Below the pieces are notes generated by a model. The model did no database searches, was not told the origin of the DNA, and was given only the letters and a program-made list of their open reading frames with translations. From NCBI GenBank assembly GCA_026786125.1, contig JAJAYU010000411.1, positions 1-6,262 on the forward strand: a stretch of 6,262 nt of DNA. The letters are read 5' to 3'. Made by a program: the position numbers and the translations under genes. Positions 1-6,241 of this stretch are shown here, piece after piece (the stretch's first letter is position 1; each line of letters begins with the position of its first letter). The DNA comes from Chamaesiphon sp. Its GTDB lineage: Bacteria > Cyanobacteriota > Cyanobacteriia > Cyanobacteriales > Chamaesiphonaceae.

Positions 1-84
1 ATCCTCGATCGATTTGGGGTCGAACAAGTGATGGGGATCTGGCAAGAGGCGATTGATCGAGTCATCGCCCGAAGGCGGCGTTAA
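1..84 (+). CDS. C-terminal end of a truncated gene, possibly a family 4 glycosyltransferase
   Basis: Frame 1 is open from the window edge for 27 codons and ends in TAA at 82-84. The visible peptide runs ILDRFGVEQVMGIWQEAI and ends in an arginine-rich tail (IARRRR). The pattern of Arg-Phe, a short Val-rich helix, then Trp and an amphipathic helix resembles the last helix of many GT4 glycosyltransferases, which often end in something like RFSxEKVxxxWxxLI. That is only a resemblance: no catalytic residues are in view. The coding call rests on the open frame, the clean stop and the tight convergent junction with cobM, whose stop codon overlaps this one in the same TTAA. Another family with a basic C-terminal helix cannot be excluded. 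Confidence 0.45.
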   Translation: MLDRFGVEQVMGIWQEAIDRVIARRRR

Positions 85-875
85 GGTCGAAATAGATGGT
101 GATGCTGAGGATGATATAGTCTCGATCTCGTCCCGCTCACTTCACCATTAATTGCGGTCAGGGCTGGGCTAATAATATACATTGTCGATCGAACCAAATT
201 TTCCCGCTCCGTCACCAAAGCCATCTCTGTGAGTGGCACGACCAATATTTGCTCGTCTGCCCATCCCACTCGGAAACAAATCGCTACTAGTGTTTCCGGT
301 GGGTAATGCTGGAGCAATTGGGCTTGAGCGGTCTCGACATGACGAGCAGCTAAATAGAGACACAAGCTCGACTGGTGAGCCGCCAAACTAGCCAAATTTT
401 CGGCGATTGGGACAGCCGAAGCTCTCCCTGTCGGCCGAGTCAGAATAATTGTCTGGACAATTTCGGGTACAGTCAGCTCGACTTGCAGCTTCGCCGCTGC
501 TGCTTGAAAAGCACTGATTCCAGGTACTAATTCGATCGTGATCTTGGCCGCTCTCAGGGCTTGAATTTGCTCGGTAATGGCACTATATAGGGTCAAATCC
601 CCTGAATGTAATCGGGCGATCACCAGACCAGCTTGGACGCGATTCTCGATGGTGGTGATAATTTGTTCGAGGGTTTGATCGCTGGTTTTGATGATTTCAG
701 CATCTACACGGGTATCCTGCAAGATTTGATCGGGAATCAATGAATCAGCATACAGAATCACGTCCGCAGTGGCAATTATTCGCTGTCCTTTGACGGTTAA
801 TAAATCCGGATCTCCAGGGCCAACACCGATAATATAGACTTGCGGGGTGATTTGTTGTTGGTGAGCTAATTTCAT
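81..875 (-). CDS. cobM: Precorrin-4 C11-methyltransferase (CobM/CbiF)
   Basis: This cytoplasmic enzyme transfers a methyl group from S-adenosylmethionine to C11 of (cobalt-)precorrin-4 in corrin ring synthesis; in cyanobacteria the usual end product is pseudocobalamin. The 264-residue protein has the full tetrapyrrole methylase layout. The N-terminal GVGPGDPDLLTVKG loop is at residues 17-30, followed by the ILYADSLIP strand-loop (40-48). The SAM-site motif ARLHSGDLTLYSAI is at 87-100, and PGISAFQAAAA (118-128) leads into LTVPEIVQTIILTR (134-147), the stretch most typical of CobM/CbiF. The C-terminal SRLYHPQHHHLF tail also fits. GDL at 92-94 replaces the GDP common in the family. The ATG is the first possible start: an in-frame TAG lies 18 bases upstream. 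No clear Shine-Dalgarno is visible. sbcC lies 93 bp upstream in the same direction, but a shared transcript is unproven. Confidence 0.95.
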   Translation of the reverse strand: MKLAHQQQITPQVYIIGVGPGDPDLLTVKGQRIIATADVILYADSLIPDQILQDTRVDAEIIKTSDQTLEQIITTIENRVQAGLVIARLHSGDLTLYSAITEQIQALRAAKITIELVPGISAFQAAAAKLQVELTVPEIVQTIILTRPTGRASAVPIAENLASLAAHQSSLCLYLAARHVETAQAQLLQHYPPETLVAICFRVGWADEQILVVPLTEMALVTERENLVRSTMYIISPALTAINGEVSGTRSRLYHPQHHHLFRP

Positions 876-926
876 TCGATCGTTTTTTGAAATCTAGATA
901 TTTTATAAATATTTCGGAGATCTATT

Positions 927-951
927 GTTGGGTTTTATTCTTCAACCCAAC
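927..951. repeat. Palindromic intergenic repeat (GTTGGGTT/AACCCAAC)
   Basis: A perfect 8-bp inverted repeat, 927-934 against 944-951, encloses a 9-base loop. The surrounding text, GTTGGGTT with a short spacer, then CAACCCAACCTAC, is a sequence I recognise as recurring between genes in many cyanobacterial genomes. It sits in the 93-bp gap between the 3' end of sbcC and the 5' end of cobM. On the minus strand it could fold just after sbcC and act as an mRNA 3' end, but no T-run follows the stem, so it is not a standard intrinsic terminator. Confidence 0.65.
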
Positions 952-968
952 CTACAACTCCAAACTTT

Positions 969-3900
969 TCAACTAATCACTTGAAGCTGGGAACCATTCT
1001 TGGTTTTATGCACTTCAATTCTGGTTTGAAAAGCTTCGCGAAATTGCGGCATGTGAGTAACAGCGAGAATGCAGGCAAAGTCAGCCGAGATCGCATTGAT
1101 TGCCGCAATTAATCGATCGCAACCTTCCCGATCTTGGGTCCCAAAGCCCTCATCGACGATGAGCATTTGGAGTGGAGTTCCAGCTCGTTGAGAAAGTAGT
1201 TTTGCTAAGGCAAGTCGGATCGAGAAATTGATCCGAAAAGACTCGCCGCCGGAATATGTTTCATAGGATCTAGTCCCATTGGCATCACCAATCACAATAT
1301 CTAAAGTATCGATAAATTTCGCATTTTTAATGTTGGCTTTTTTAGCGCGACTAGCTTTGGTAGCTTTTTGGGTGATAAACTGAACGTGAAATTGATTGTT
1401 ACTAAGTTTGGAAAGAATTTGATTACTTTCTGCTTCTAATTGCGGTAGGATATTTTCAATTACTAAAGCTTGGATTCCATTCTTGCCGAAGGCTTTTCCT
1501 AACTCATCATAAATCTTCTGTTGCTGTTTATAAGTATTTAGTAATTCTTCCTGAGATTGAAGTTGGGTTTGGATATTATTGAGTTGGGTTAATTGTTGGG
1601 ACAAGCTGCCTAAGCTAGCCAGATTTGCATCTAATTGTTGCCGACGTTCGACTAATTGTAGCTCGATCGATTCAATCTTTTGATCATTGTCAGGTATTTT
1701 CTCGAATTCGAGGCCAATTCGATCGATCTCCAATTTTGAATGACCCCGATCAATTAAATTCTGTCGATCATTATCTGTTAGTAGTTCGATTTTAGTTAAT
1801 AATTGGGGTTGAATTTGTTTAGCTTGCTGGACTTCTTGATATTGGAGTTGGATTGGCTGAGATTGGCGCAGATTACTAGAGACACGATCGTGTTCGGTGC
1901 GATCGTAACCAATTTTTTTAATTTGTTTGTCTAGTTCGACGATATCAATTTGTAGATCTGAATCAGTTTGGAGTTTACTAATTACTTGCTCAGTTTCGGC
2001 AATCTTAACGGTTAGCTGATTTTTTTGCTCAATTAATTGTTGCTGCTTCTGTTCAGCATCCTTAATTTTTGCCTGCTTAATTTCTGCCCAGCGCAACTTA
2101 TCCACATCACCACGGGCGAGGGCATGATTTTGTTCGCTATATTTAGTAGCTGCGAGTTGAATTACTAATTCTTCTAATTGTGATTGCAATTCACTGGCAT
2201 AGCTTTTGGATTCGATTGCTAGTTCGATTTTGTCCTTTTCAGCAGCAATCTCTTGGAGATTAATTTGCAGTTCAGCAATCGAATCTAATTGCGCCTGCAA
2301 TTTGCCTCGCTGTTCTCGTAGATCTGCCGACCCAATTAATTCTGATTCTAATTGTTTGTATTCAGCTCTTAAAGCTTGACGCTCTTGAGTATAACGAGAG
2401 TGTTCTTCTTGAGTTGCAGAAATCTGTTGCTCGATATTTTCGCGTTCAGTTTTAGCATCATTTAAAATCTGTTGCCAATGGGTTTCATCTAAGGCTCGAT
2501 CGCACAGAGGGCAACTAGCATCAGGTACTTCTAATAGCTCTAGTTTGCGATCAAGTTCAATTAATTGGCGTTGATAATTACGAGTTTCAGCATCCAACCG
2601 TTGGAGATGACCGTTTTTTTCCAGTCCTTTTTCCTCAACTCGCTTTTGATAGACTTTCTTATGATCTAATTCAGTGATTTTAAGATCTAATCCTTTCAAT
2701 CGATCGACTAATTGGGGCTGTTGATTCGTTTTAGCTTTTACCTGCTGCTCTCGCAAGACTAGCTCATTCAGTTTAGCCTGAACTTTTGCTATTTCTCGAT
2801 CGATCTTCCCCGTCAATTCTATTTGCTCTTTTTGAATCGGTAACACTTGCACCTGTAATCGATCTAGTTCTGTTAATCTTTGACGACATAGATTTAATTC
2901 AGCGATACCCTTACTCACATCACCAGCAGTAGCTAAAATTTCGATTAATTCTTGTTCTTGTTTAATAGTTAGAGCTAATTCCGCTTGACTCTTACCCAAA
3001 CTTAATTGTAACTCTTGAGTTTGGCGATCCAATTGCTGCTGTAACTTTTGGCGTTCCGATTGGGCTTGTCGATCGGCATCAAACTTACGATCTAATAGTT
3101 CTAACTGCTGCTGTAAATCCAGATATGCGTGGTAGGCTATGGCAATCTGATCGGCGTGATTCAACAATTCATCTAACCGATTTTTATCTGTAGTTGCGGC
3201 CTGAAGATCTGCCTGAATTTGGCTAGCGGCTTGAGTTAATTCTTGATCGCGTTTTTGCTCCCAATTTAACTGCTGTTGCCACGTTTCTCGCTGTCTAACA
3301 ATTACTTTGAATCCTTCTAATTCCTGCTCTTCTATAGCTTGAACTTGCTGCAACCTGTCGATCTCAATTTTAGTTGTATCTCGCTGCTGGGTAATCCCTT
3401 CGATCTCAACTAGTTGCAATCTGTCTCCCGCCAAACTGTCCGTTAACACCTCCGCCTGGAGCTTATATTGCTTCGCCGATTCCTTGGCTCGATCGGCTAA
3501 TTGCTCATAGCGATCGAGCTTCAATAAATCTGCTAAAATCTGCTTGCGATCGGCTGGCTTCTTGAGCATAAATTCATCAGCTTTACCCTGCCGTAAATAA
3601 GCCGAATTCACAAAAGTATCGTAGTCAATCTTGAGATACTGATCGATTAATACCTGAGTCGCCCGTATCCCCCGTTGCGTCAGCGTCCGAAATCCATCCC
3701 CACTCGTCTCAATCTGAAACTCCAAATTCCCACTTCCATCCCGCTGACGGCTGCGAATGATCCGATAGGTTTCGCTGTGCATCTTGAAGGTGAAATCCAC
3801 CCGCACATCCATCGCCCCCGTACTAATCGCATCATCCTCACTCACCGCCCGACATTTGCCCCAAATCGCCCAAGTGATCCCCTCCAACAGCGATGATTTA

Positions 3901-4007
3901 CCCGCTCCATTTGCACCGCAAATACAGGCAGTATGCAGCCCTGAAAAGTCTAAACTAGCTTCGGTATAGCTGAGAAAGTTTTTGAGTGACAGGTGGATGG
4001 GAATCAT
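969..4007 (-). CDS. sbcC: SbcC-type SMC-like ATPase subunit of the SbcCD nuclease
   Basis: SbcC is the Rad50-like ATPase that pairs with nuclease SbcD (Mre11-like) to cut hairpins and process blocked double-strand DNA ends. The 1012-residue protein is near the usual family length and complete. Its N-terminal ATPase half has Walker A GANGAGKS (31-38) and a Q-loop in YLRQGKADEF (Gln140). A long Gln/Leu/Glu-rich stretch, about 170-880, is the antiparallel coiled coil. Its tip carries the zinc hook CPLC (Cys499, Cys502), almost exactly mid-protein. The C-terminal half has the signature YSGGES (918-923), Walker B LQMLIVDEGFGT (946-957), the D-loop to Asp959 and His985 in AVTHMPQF. An in-frame TAA lies one codon before the ATG, which fixes the start. 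No strong Shine-Dalgarno is seen. The gene diverges from dacB, and sbcD, often adjacent in other bacteria, is not in the window. Confidence 0.96.
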   Translation of the reverse strand: MIPIHLSLKNFLSYTEASLDFSGLHTACICGANGAGKSSLLEGITWAIWGKCRAVSEDDAISTGAMDVRVDFTFKMHSETYRIIRSRQRDGSGNLEFQIETSGDGFRTLTQRGIRATQVLIDQYLKIDYDTFVNSAYLRQGKADEFMLKKPADRKQILADLLKLDRYEQLADRAKESAKQYKLQAEVLTDSLAGDRLQLVEIEGITQQRDTTKIEIDRLQQVQAIEEQELEGFKVIVRQRETWQQQLNWEQKRDQELTQAASQIQADLQAATTDKNRLDELLNHADQIAIAYHAYLDLQQQLELLDRKFDADRQAQSERQKLQQQLDRQTQELQLSLGKSQAELALTIKQEQELIEILATAGDVSKGIAELNLCRQRLTELDRLQVQVLPIQKEQIELTGKIDREIAKVQAKLNELVLREQQVKAKTNQQPQLVDRLKGLDLKITELDHKKVYQKRVEEKGLEKNGHLQRLDAETRNYQRQLIELDRKLELLEVPDASCPLCDRALDETHWQQILNDAKTERENIEQQISATQEEHSRYTQERQALRAEYKQLESELIGSADLREQRGKLQAQLDSIAELQINLQEIAAEKDKIELAIESKSYASELQSQLEELVIQLAATKYSEQNHALARGDVDKLRWAEIKQAKIKDAEQKQQQLIEQKNQLTVKIAETEQVISKLQTDSDLQIDIVELDKQIKKIGYDRTEHDRVSSNLRQSQPIQLQYQEVQQAKQIQPQLLTKIELLTDNDRQNLIDRGHSKLEIDRIGLEFEKIPDNDQKIESIELQLVERRQQLDANLASLGSLSQQLTQLNNIQTQLQSQEELLNTYKQQQKIYDELGKAFGKNGIQALVIENILPQLEAESNQILSKLSNNQFHVQFITQKATKASRAKKANIKNAKFIDTLDIVIGDANGTRSYETYSGGESFRINFSIRLALAKLLSQRAGTPLQMLIVDEGFGTQDREGCDRLIAAINAISADFACILAVTHMPQFREAFQTRIEVHKTKNGSQLQVIS

Positions 4008-4059
4008 AGTTTAAGGAAGCGTAGATTGTGGGGTGACGGGGAGAGAAAAAGACTGGTAG

Positions 4060-4118
4060 GGGCGGGTTTATGCTAGAGATACTAGCTTCTATCTATCAAC
4101 CTTTAAACGAACCCGCCC
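4060..4118. repeat. Palindromic repeat with a nested hairpin (GGGCGGGTT/AACCCGCCC)
   Basis: A perfect 9-bp inverted repeat, 4060-4068 against 4110-4118, can be extended by one G-T pair at each end. It encloses 41 bases containing a second perfect 5-bp hairpin, GCTAG (4072-4076) against CTAGC (4082-4086), with a 5-base loop. The outer arm context, GGTAGGGGCGGGTTTA, resembles a GC-rich palindrome that recurs between genes in cyanobacteria. No open frame or terminal duplication is visible, so this looks like a non-coding repeat unit. Whether it moves, folds in RNA or simply persists cannot be told from one copy. Confidence 0.6.
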
Positions 4119-4265
4119 TCACCCAACTAGCTTTGTCATCCTAAAAATATTCGATTTTATCTATAAACATTAAAAACAAACTTATTCTAACCATTTTAGT
4201 GGTTTCTATATTATAAAACATCTGTACTGCTTTAATACTCAACCACAGAAAAAGTTAAACCACCA

Positions 4266-4303
4266 TGTAGACTAGGAATTACAAAATTGGGTAACAGTCT
4301 ACA
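4266..4303 (+). promoter_or_regulatory. Inverted repeat next to the dacB start codon
   Basis: TGTAGACT (4266-4273) is a perfect reverse complement of AGTCTACA (4296-4303), with a 22-base spacer, and the right arm ends two bases before the dacB ATG. In mRNA this stem would cover the region where a ribosome binding site should lie; the loop holds an AGGAA (4274-4278) and a GGGT (4289-4292). It could be an RNA fold limiting translation or a dyad bound by a regulator. Perfect 8-bp repeats with loops this long are expected a few times by chance in 6 kb, so only its position makes it notable. Confidence 0.3.
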
Positions 4304-4305
4304 GT

Positions 4306-5814
4306 ATGCAGCAGTTAATTCAGAAGCCGCAGCGGGTTGCGGCGATAGTTGGATGGTTATTCGTACAGATATCCATCCTAAATCCAGCTCAAGCCCAGCA
4401 GCCAGCCGTAATTTCACCACCGTCACAGCCGTTACCAGAGGTGTGTGCGAATAAACTCACTACCGCTATTAATAGTATTATTGATCGACCCGAATTGCGC
4501 CGCTATCGGTGGGGTATTGTTGTTCAAGTCCTGGGTAGCCCCAATCAGCTTTATAATCGGGATGGCGATCGATTATTCATCCCCGCATCCAATGTCAAAT
4601 TAATCACCACCGCCGTCGCCCTCCGCCAACTGGGTGCAAACACAAAGTTGCGAACTTCTGTCTACCAACTCCCCCGTTCAGGTAATAATAGCTCCAACCT
4701 ATTAGTAGTAGGTAGAGGCGATCCAAGTTTGAAAATAATCGGGCTAGATTCGATCGCCCAGCAACTCAAACAACGGGGTGAAAAACAAATTAGTCAAATT
4801 AGTTTCGATGATAGTTATTTTCGGGGTGAGCCAATTAATCCTGATTGGGAATGGGGTGATTTATCCACCGATTATGCTCCAGCAATTAATAGCTTAATCC
4901 TCAATCAAAACTCTAATCCACTCACGATTAGTACACCGCAGATCGGACTACCATTGCAATATACATGGAAAAATCCTAGCTTAAATAATTGGCAAGTAGA
5001 TAATCAAATTACGACAATTCCAGCTGGTCAAACTAGTAGTGTCAGTGCGATCGCCCTATTTGGTAAACCGATCGTTAGATTGACCGGAAAACTAGCCCAA
5101 AATGAATCCCCAGTCCAAATCGATCTCCCAGTCCTGAAGCCGACAGAATCATTTATCAGCGCATTTCGTCAAAGTTTGGTCAAATCAAATCTCACTATTG
5201 GCACTACCAGTATCGTCACTAATCAGAACACACTTAACCTCCCAGAGTTGGCGGCGATCGAATCACCTCCAATTAGTCAGCTAATCAATGAAACTAACCA
5301 AAACAGCAATAATGTGTATGCGGAAGTATTGCTAAAATCGATCGGACGGACTCATCCCGAACATGCAACTAGTAATGAAGATACTATCAATCTTGGCATC
5401 AATCTAGTCAAGAAAAATCTCACCGAAATGGGTGTAGATCCTCAGTCTTATCGACTAAGTGATGGCTCTGGTTTATCCAGACATAATCTGGCTGCGCCGA
5501 GTGCCTTTGTGCGGGTACTATCAGCAATGTCAACATCGCCAGCCGCGAAAATTTATCGTGATTCGCTTCCAGTTTCGGGCATCAGTGGTAGCCTCAGAAA
5601 TCGGATGAAAGGAAAGTTGGCACAAGGAATTGTAAATGCAAAAACGGGCAGTATGAGCGGTGTTGTGAGTCTCTCTGGTTATATCAATCCACCCAAATAC
5701 TCGCCGTTAGTATTTAGTGTGATTCTCAATCAACACGATCAATCTACATCCCAAATGGTCAAGATTGTGGATGAGATCATGGTGGTATTAGCCAGAGTTA
5801 AGCAATGTAATTAA
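4306..5814 (+). CDS. dacB: D-alanyl-D-alanine carboxypeptidase/endopeptidase, PBP4 type (peptidase S13)
   Basis: This penicillin-binding protein removes the terminal D-Ala from peptidoglycan stem peptides and can cut D-Ala-diaminopimelate cross-links, acting in the periplasm. The 502-residue protein starts with a signal peptide: a basic start, a hydrophobic stretch (11-25) and a likely signal peptidase I site after AQA (28-30). All three active-site motifs are present: SNVK (nucleophile Ser95, Lys98), SNN (Ser334-Asn336) and KTG (446-448). Family landmarks include VVGRGDPSL, the GDLSTDYAPAINSL segment and LSDGSGLSRHNL. The long stretch between the first two motifs fits the inserted domains of S13 enzymes; E. 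coli PBP4 is 477 residues. The only cysteines are Cys47 and Cys501. An in-frame TAG at 4273-4275 with no intervening ATG supports this start, though the ribosome site is weak and overlapped by an inverted repeat. It appears monocistronic. Confidence 0.95.
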   Translation: MQQLIQKPQRVAAIVGWLFVQISILNPAQAQQPAVISPPSQPLPEVCANKLTTAINSIIDRPELRRYRWGIVVQVLGSPNQLYNRDGDRLFIPASNVKLITTAVALRQLGANTKLRTSVYQLPRSGNNSSNLLVVGRGDPSLKIIGLDSIAQQLKQRGEKQISQISFDDSYFRGEPINPDWEWGDLSTDYAPAINSLILNQNSNPLTISTPQIGLPLQYTWKNPSLNNWQVDNQITTIPAGQTSSVSAIALFGKPIVRLTGKLAQNESPVQIDLPVLKPTESFISAFRQSLVKSNLTIGTTSIVTNQNTLNLPELAAIESPPISQLINETNQNSNNVYAEVLLKSIGRTHPEHATSNEDTINLGINLVKKNLTEMGVDPQSYRLSDGSGLSRHNLAAPSAFVRVLSAMSTSPAAKIYRDSLPVSGISGSLRNRMKGKLAQGIVNAKTGSMSGVVSLSGYINPPKYSPLVFSVILNQHDQSTSQMVKIVDEIMVVLARVKQCN

Positions 5815-5826
5815 CATGCTCACTAT

Positions 5827-5855
5827 GGTGCGTTACTGCGCCAGCATAACGCACC
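5827..5855. repeat. Palindromic intergenic repeat (GGTGCGTTA/TAACGCACC)
   Basis: A perfect 9-bp inverted repeat, 5827-5835 against 5847-5855, continues inward as CTG (5836-5838) pairing with CAG (5842-5844) over a CGC loop, leaving a two-base CA bulge. The result is a near-continuous 12-bp hairpin 12 bases after the dacB stop. GGTGCGTTA...TAACGCACC is a palindrome I recognise as frequent between cyanobacterial genes. It may form the 3' end of the dacB transcript and shield yefM from readthrough. No T-run follows, so a standard intrinsic terminator is not claimed. Confidence 0.65.
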
Positions 5856-5905
5856 CTGTAAATTTATCACGAGCGAATCTAACCTCTCCTCAAGAATGCT
5901 CGATC

Positions 5906-5914
5906 TGATATAAT
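5906..5914 (+). promoter_or_regulatory. Extended -10 promoter of the yefM locus
   Basis: TGATATAAT is a perfect extended -10 element: the TGn motif directly precedes a consensus TATAAT at 5909-5914. No good -35 is seen 17 bases upstream (5886-5891 reads CTCCTC), which fits the weaker -35 dependence of extended -10 promoters. Transcription would start near 5921, giving a leader of about 18 bases before the yefM ATG. The last T of the hexamer is the first base of a TGTACA operator core, so repressor and RNA polymerase would compete. Confidence 0.65.
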
Positions 5915-5931
5915 GTACATAATTGCGTACA
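5914..5931 (+). promoter_or_regulatory. Probable YefM operator (TGTACA-type repeats)
   Basis: TGTACA at 5914-5919 is followed exactly 12 bases later by CGTACA at 5926-5931, one mismatch from the first. The outer bases also form an inverted repeat, TGTAC (5914-5918) against GTACA (5927-5931). In E. coli the YefM-YoeB complex represses its operon through paired palindromes with a TGTACA core, and my recollection is a 12-bp centre-to-centre spacing. Here the site overlaps the -10 and the predicted start of transcription, the right place for autorepression. Binding is inferred from motif, spacing and the neighbouring gene. Confidence 0.6.
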
Positions 5932-5938
5932 GAAATTC

Positions 5939-6241
5939 ATGTTCTCCTCGGAAATTACTTCGCCAACAGAAGCTAGAGCCGGATTTTTTCAATTACTCGA
6001 CCGCGTAGCACAGAACCATCAAGTCTGTATCATAAATCGTCGCGATGGCGAAAATGTGGCACTAATTGCAGAATCAGACCTCAATAGTCTGATCGAAACT
6101 GTATATCTATTTCGATCTCCTGCAAATGCTCGGCGGTTATTAGATAGTTTAGATGAATTTCGATCGGGTAAAATCACACCTCAAAGCATTGAAGAATTAC
6201 AGGGGGAGCTAGGATTTGGTGGCGAAGAAGAAAAAATCTGA
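5939..6241 (+). CDS. yefM: YefM-family type II antitoxin (Phd/YefM)
   Basis: YefM antitoxins dimerise through the N-terminal domain, bind the operon operator and wrap a flexible C-terminal tail around the YoeB endoribonuclease toxin. The 100-residue protein begins with the Phd/YefM fold: ITSPTEARAGFFQLLDRV (6-23), then the strand pair VCIINRRDGENVALI (29-43). The diagnostic part is residues 50-78, SLIETVYLFRSPANARR followed by LLDSLDEFRSGK, which is close to E. coli YefM (SLEETAYLLRSPANARR). About 17 residues extend past the usual end, finishing in acidic GGEEEKI. The ATG is the only possible start downstream of the promoter, because the in-frame codons back to a TGA at 5906-5908 contain no other start codon. 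No Shine-Dalgarno is visible in the short leader. The 3' end overlaps a second reading frame that is probably the toxin. Confidence 0.93.
   Translation: MFSSEITSPTEARAGFFQLLDRVAQNHQVCIINRRDGENVALIAESDLNSLIETVYLFRSPANARRLLDSLDEFRSGKITPQSIEELQGELGFGGEEEKI

Larger units (their letters stand above)
4008..4305. other. Divergent intergenic region between sbcC and dacB
   Basis: This 298-bp gap separates the start codons of sbcC (leftward) and dacB (rightward), so it should hold promoters for both. Three parts can be seen: a G-rich stretch with a palindrome (4060-4118), an AT-rich core (about 4136-4245), and an inverted repeat against the dacB start (4266-4303). The AT-rich core contains -10-like hexamers on both strands, such as TATTAT at 4209-4214 (+) and TATAAT reading leftward from 4215 to 4210. 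I could not pair either with a convincing -35 at 16-18 bases, so no promoter is called. No open frame here looks like a gene. Confidence 0.7.

Noticed and set aside
169..363. 64-codon open frame on the minus strand inside cobM
   Set aside because: It lies wholly within cobM in another frame of the same strand, has a low-complexity Ser/Arg-rich product and no family features.
898..912. ATATTT-TAT-AAATAT hairpin and TATAAA on the minus strand upstream of cobM
   Set aside because: It is pure AT, would fold weakly and has no matching -35, so neither a regulatory hairpin nor a promoter can be supported.
927..951. Intrinsic terminator of sbcC
   Set aside because: The stem is present but no run of T follows on the minus strand, so it was kept as a repeat only.
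1400..3500. Repetitive Gln/Leu-rich coding stretch as a possible tandem repeat or low-complexity insertion
   Set aside because: It is the heptad-based coiled coil expected for SbcC on both sides of the zinc hook; no exact DNA repeat unit is visible.
3675..3969. Two overlapping plus-strand open frames (73 and 61 codons) opposite the 5' end of sbcC
   Set aside because: They are antisense to the conserved ATPase part of sbcC, and their Pro/Ile/Arg-rich products look like frame shadows.
4136..4245. Sigma-70-like promoters for dacB or sbcC in the AT-rich core
   Set aside because: Several -10-like hexamers exist on both strands, but none has a recognisable -35 at 16-18 bases or a TGn extension; in AT-rich DNA such hexamers are expected by chance.
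4232..4426. 64-codon minus-strand open frame over the dacB start
   Set aside because: It is antisense to the dacB signal peptide region, with no recognisable motif or ribosome site.
5827..5855. Intrinsic terminator of dacB
   Set aside because: The hairpin is strong but is followed by CTGTAAATT and not a T-run, so it was kept as a repeat only.
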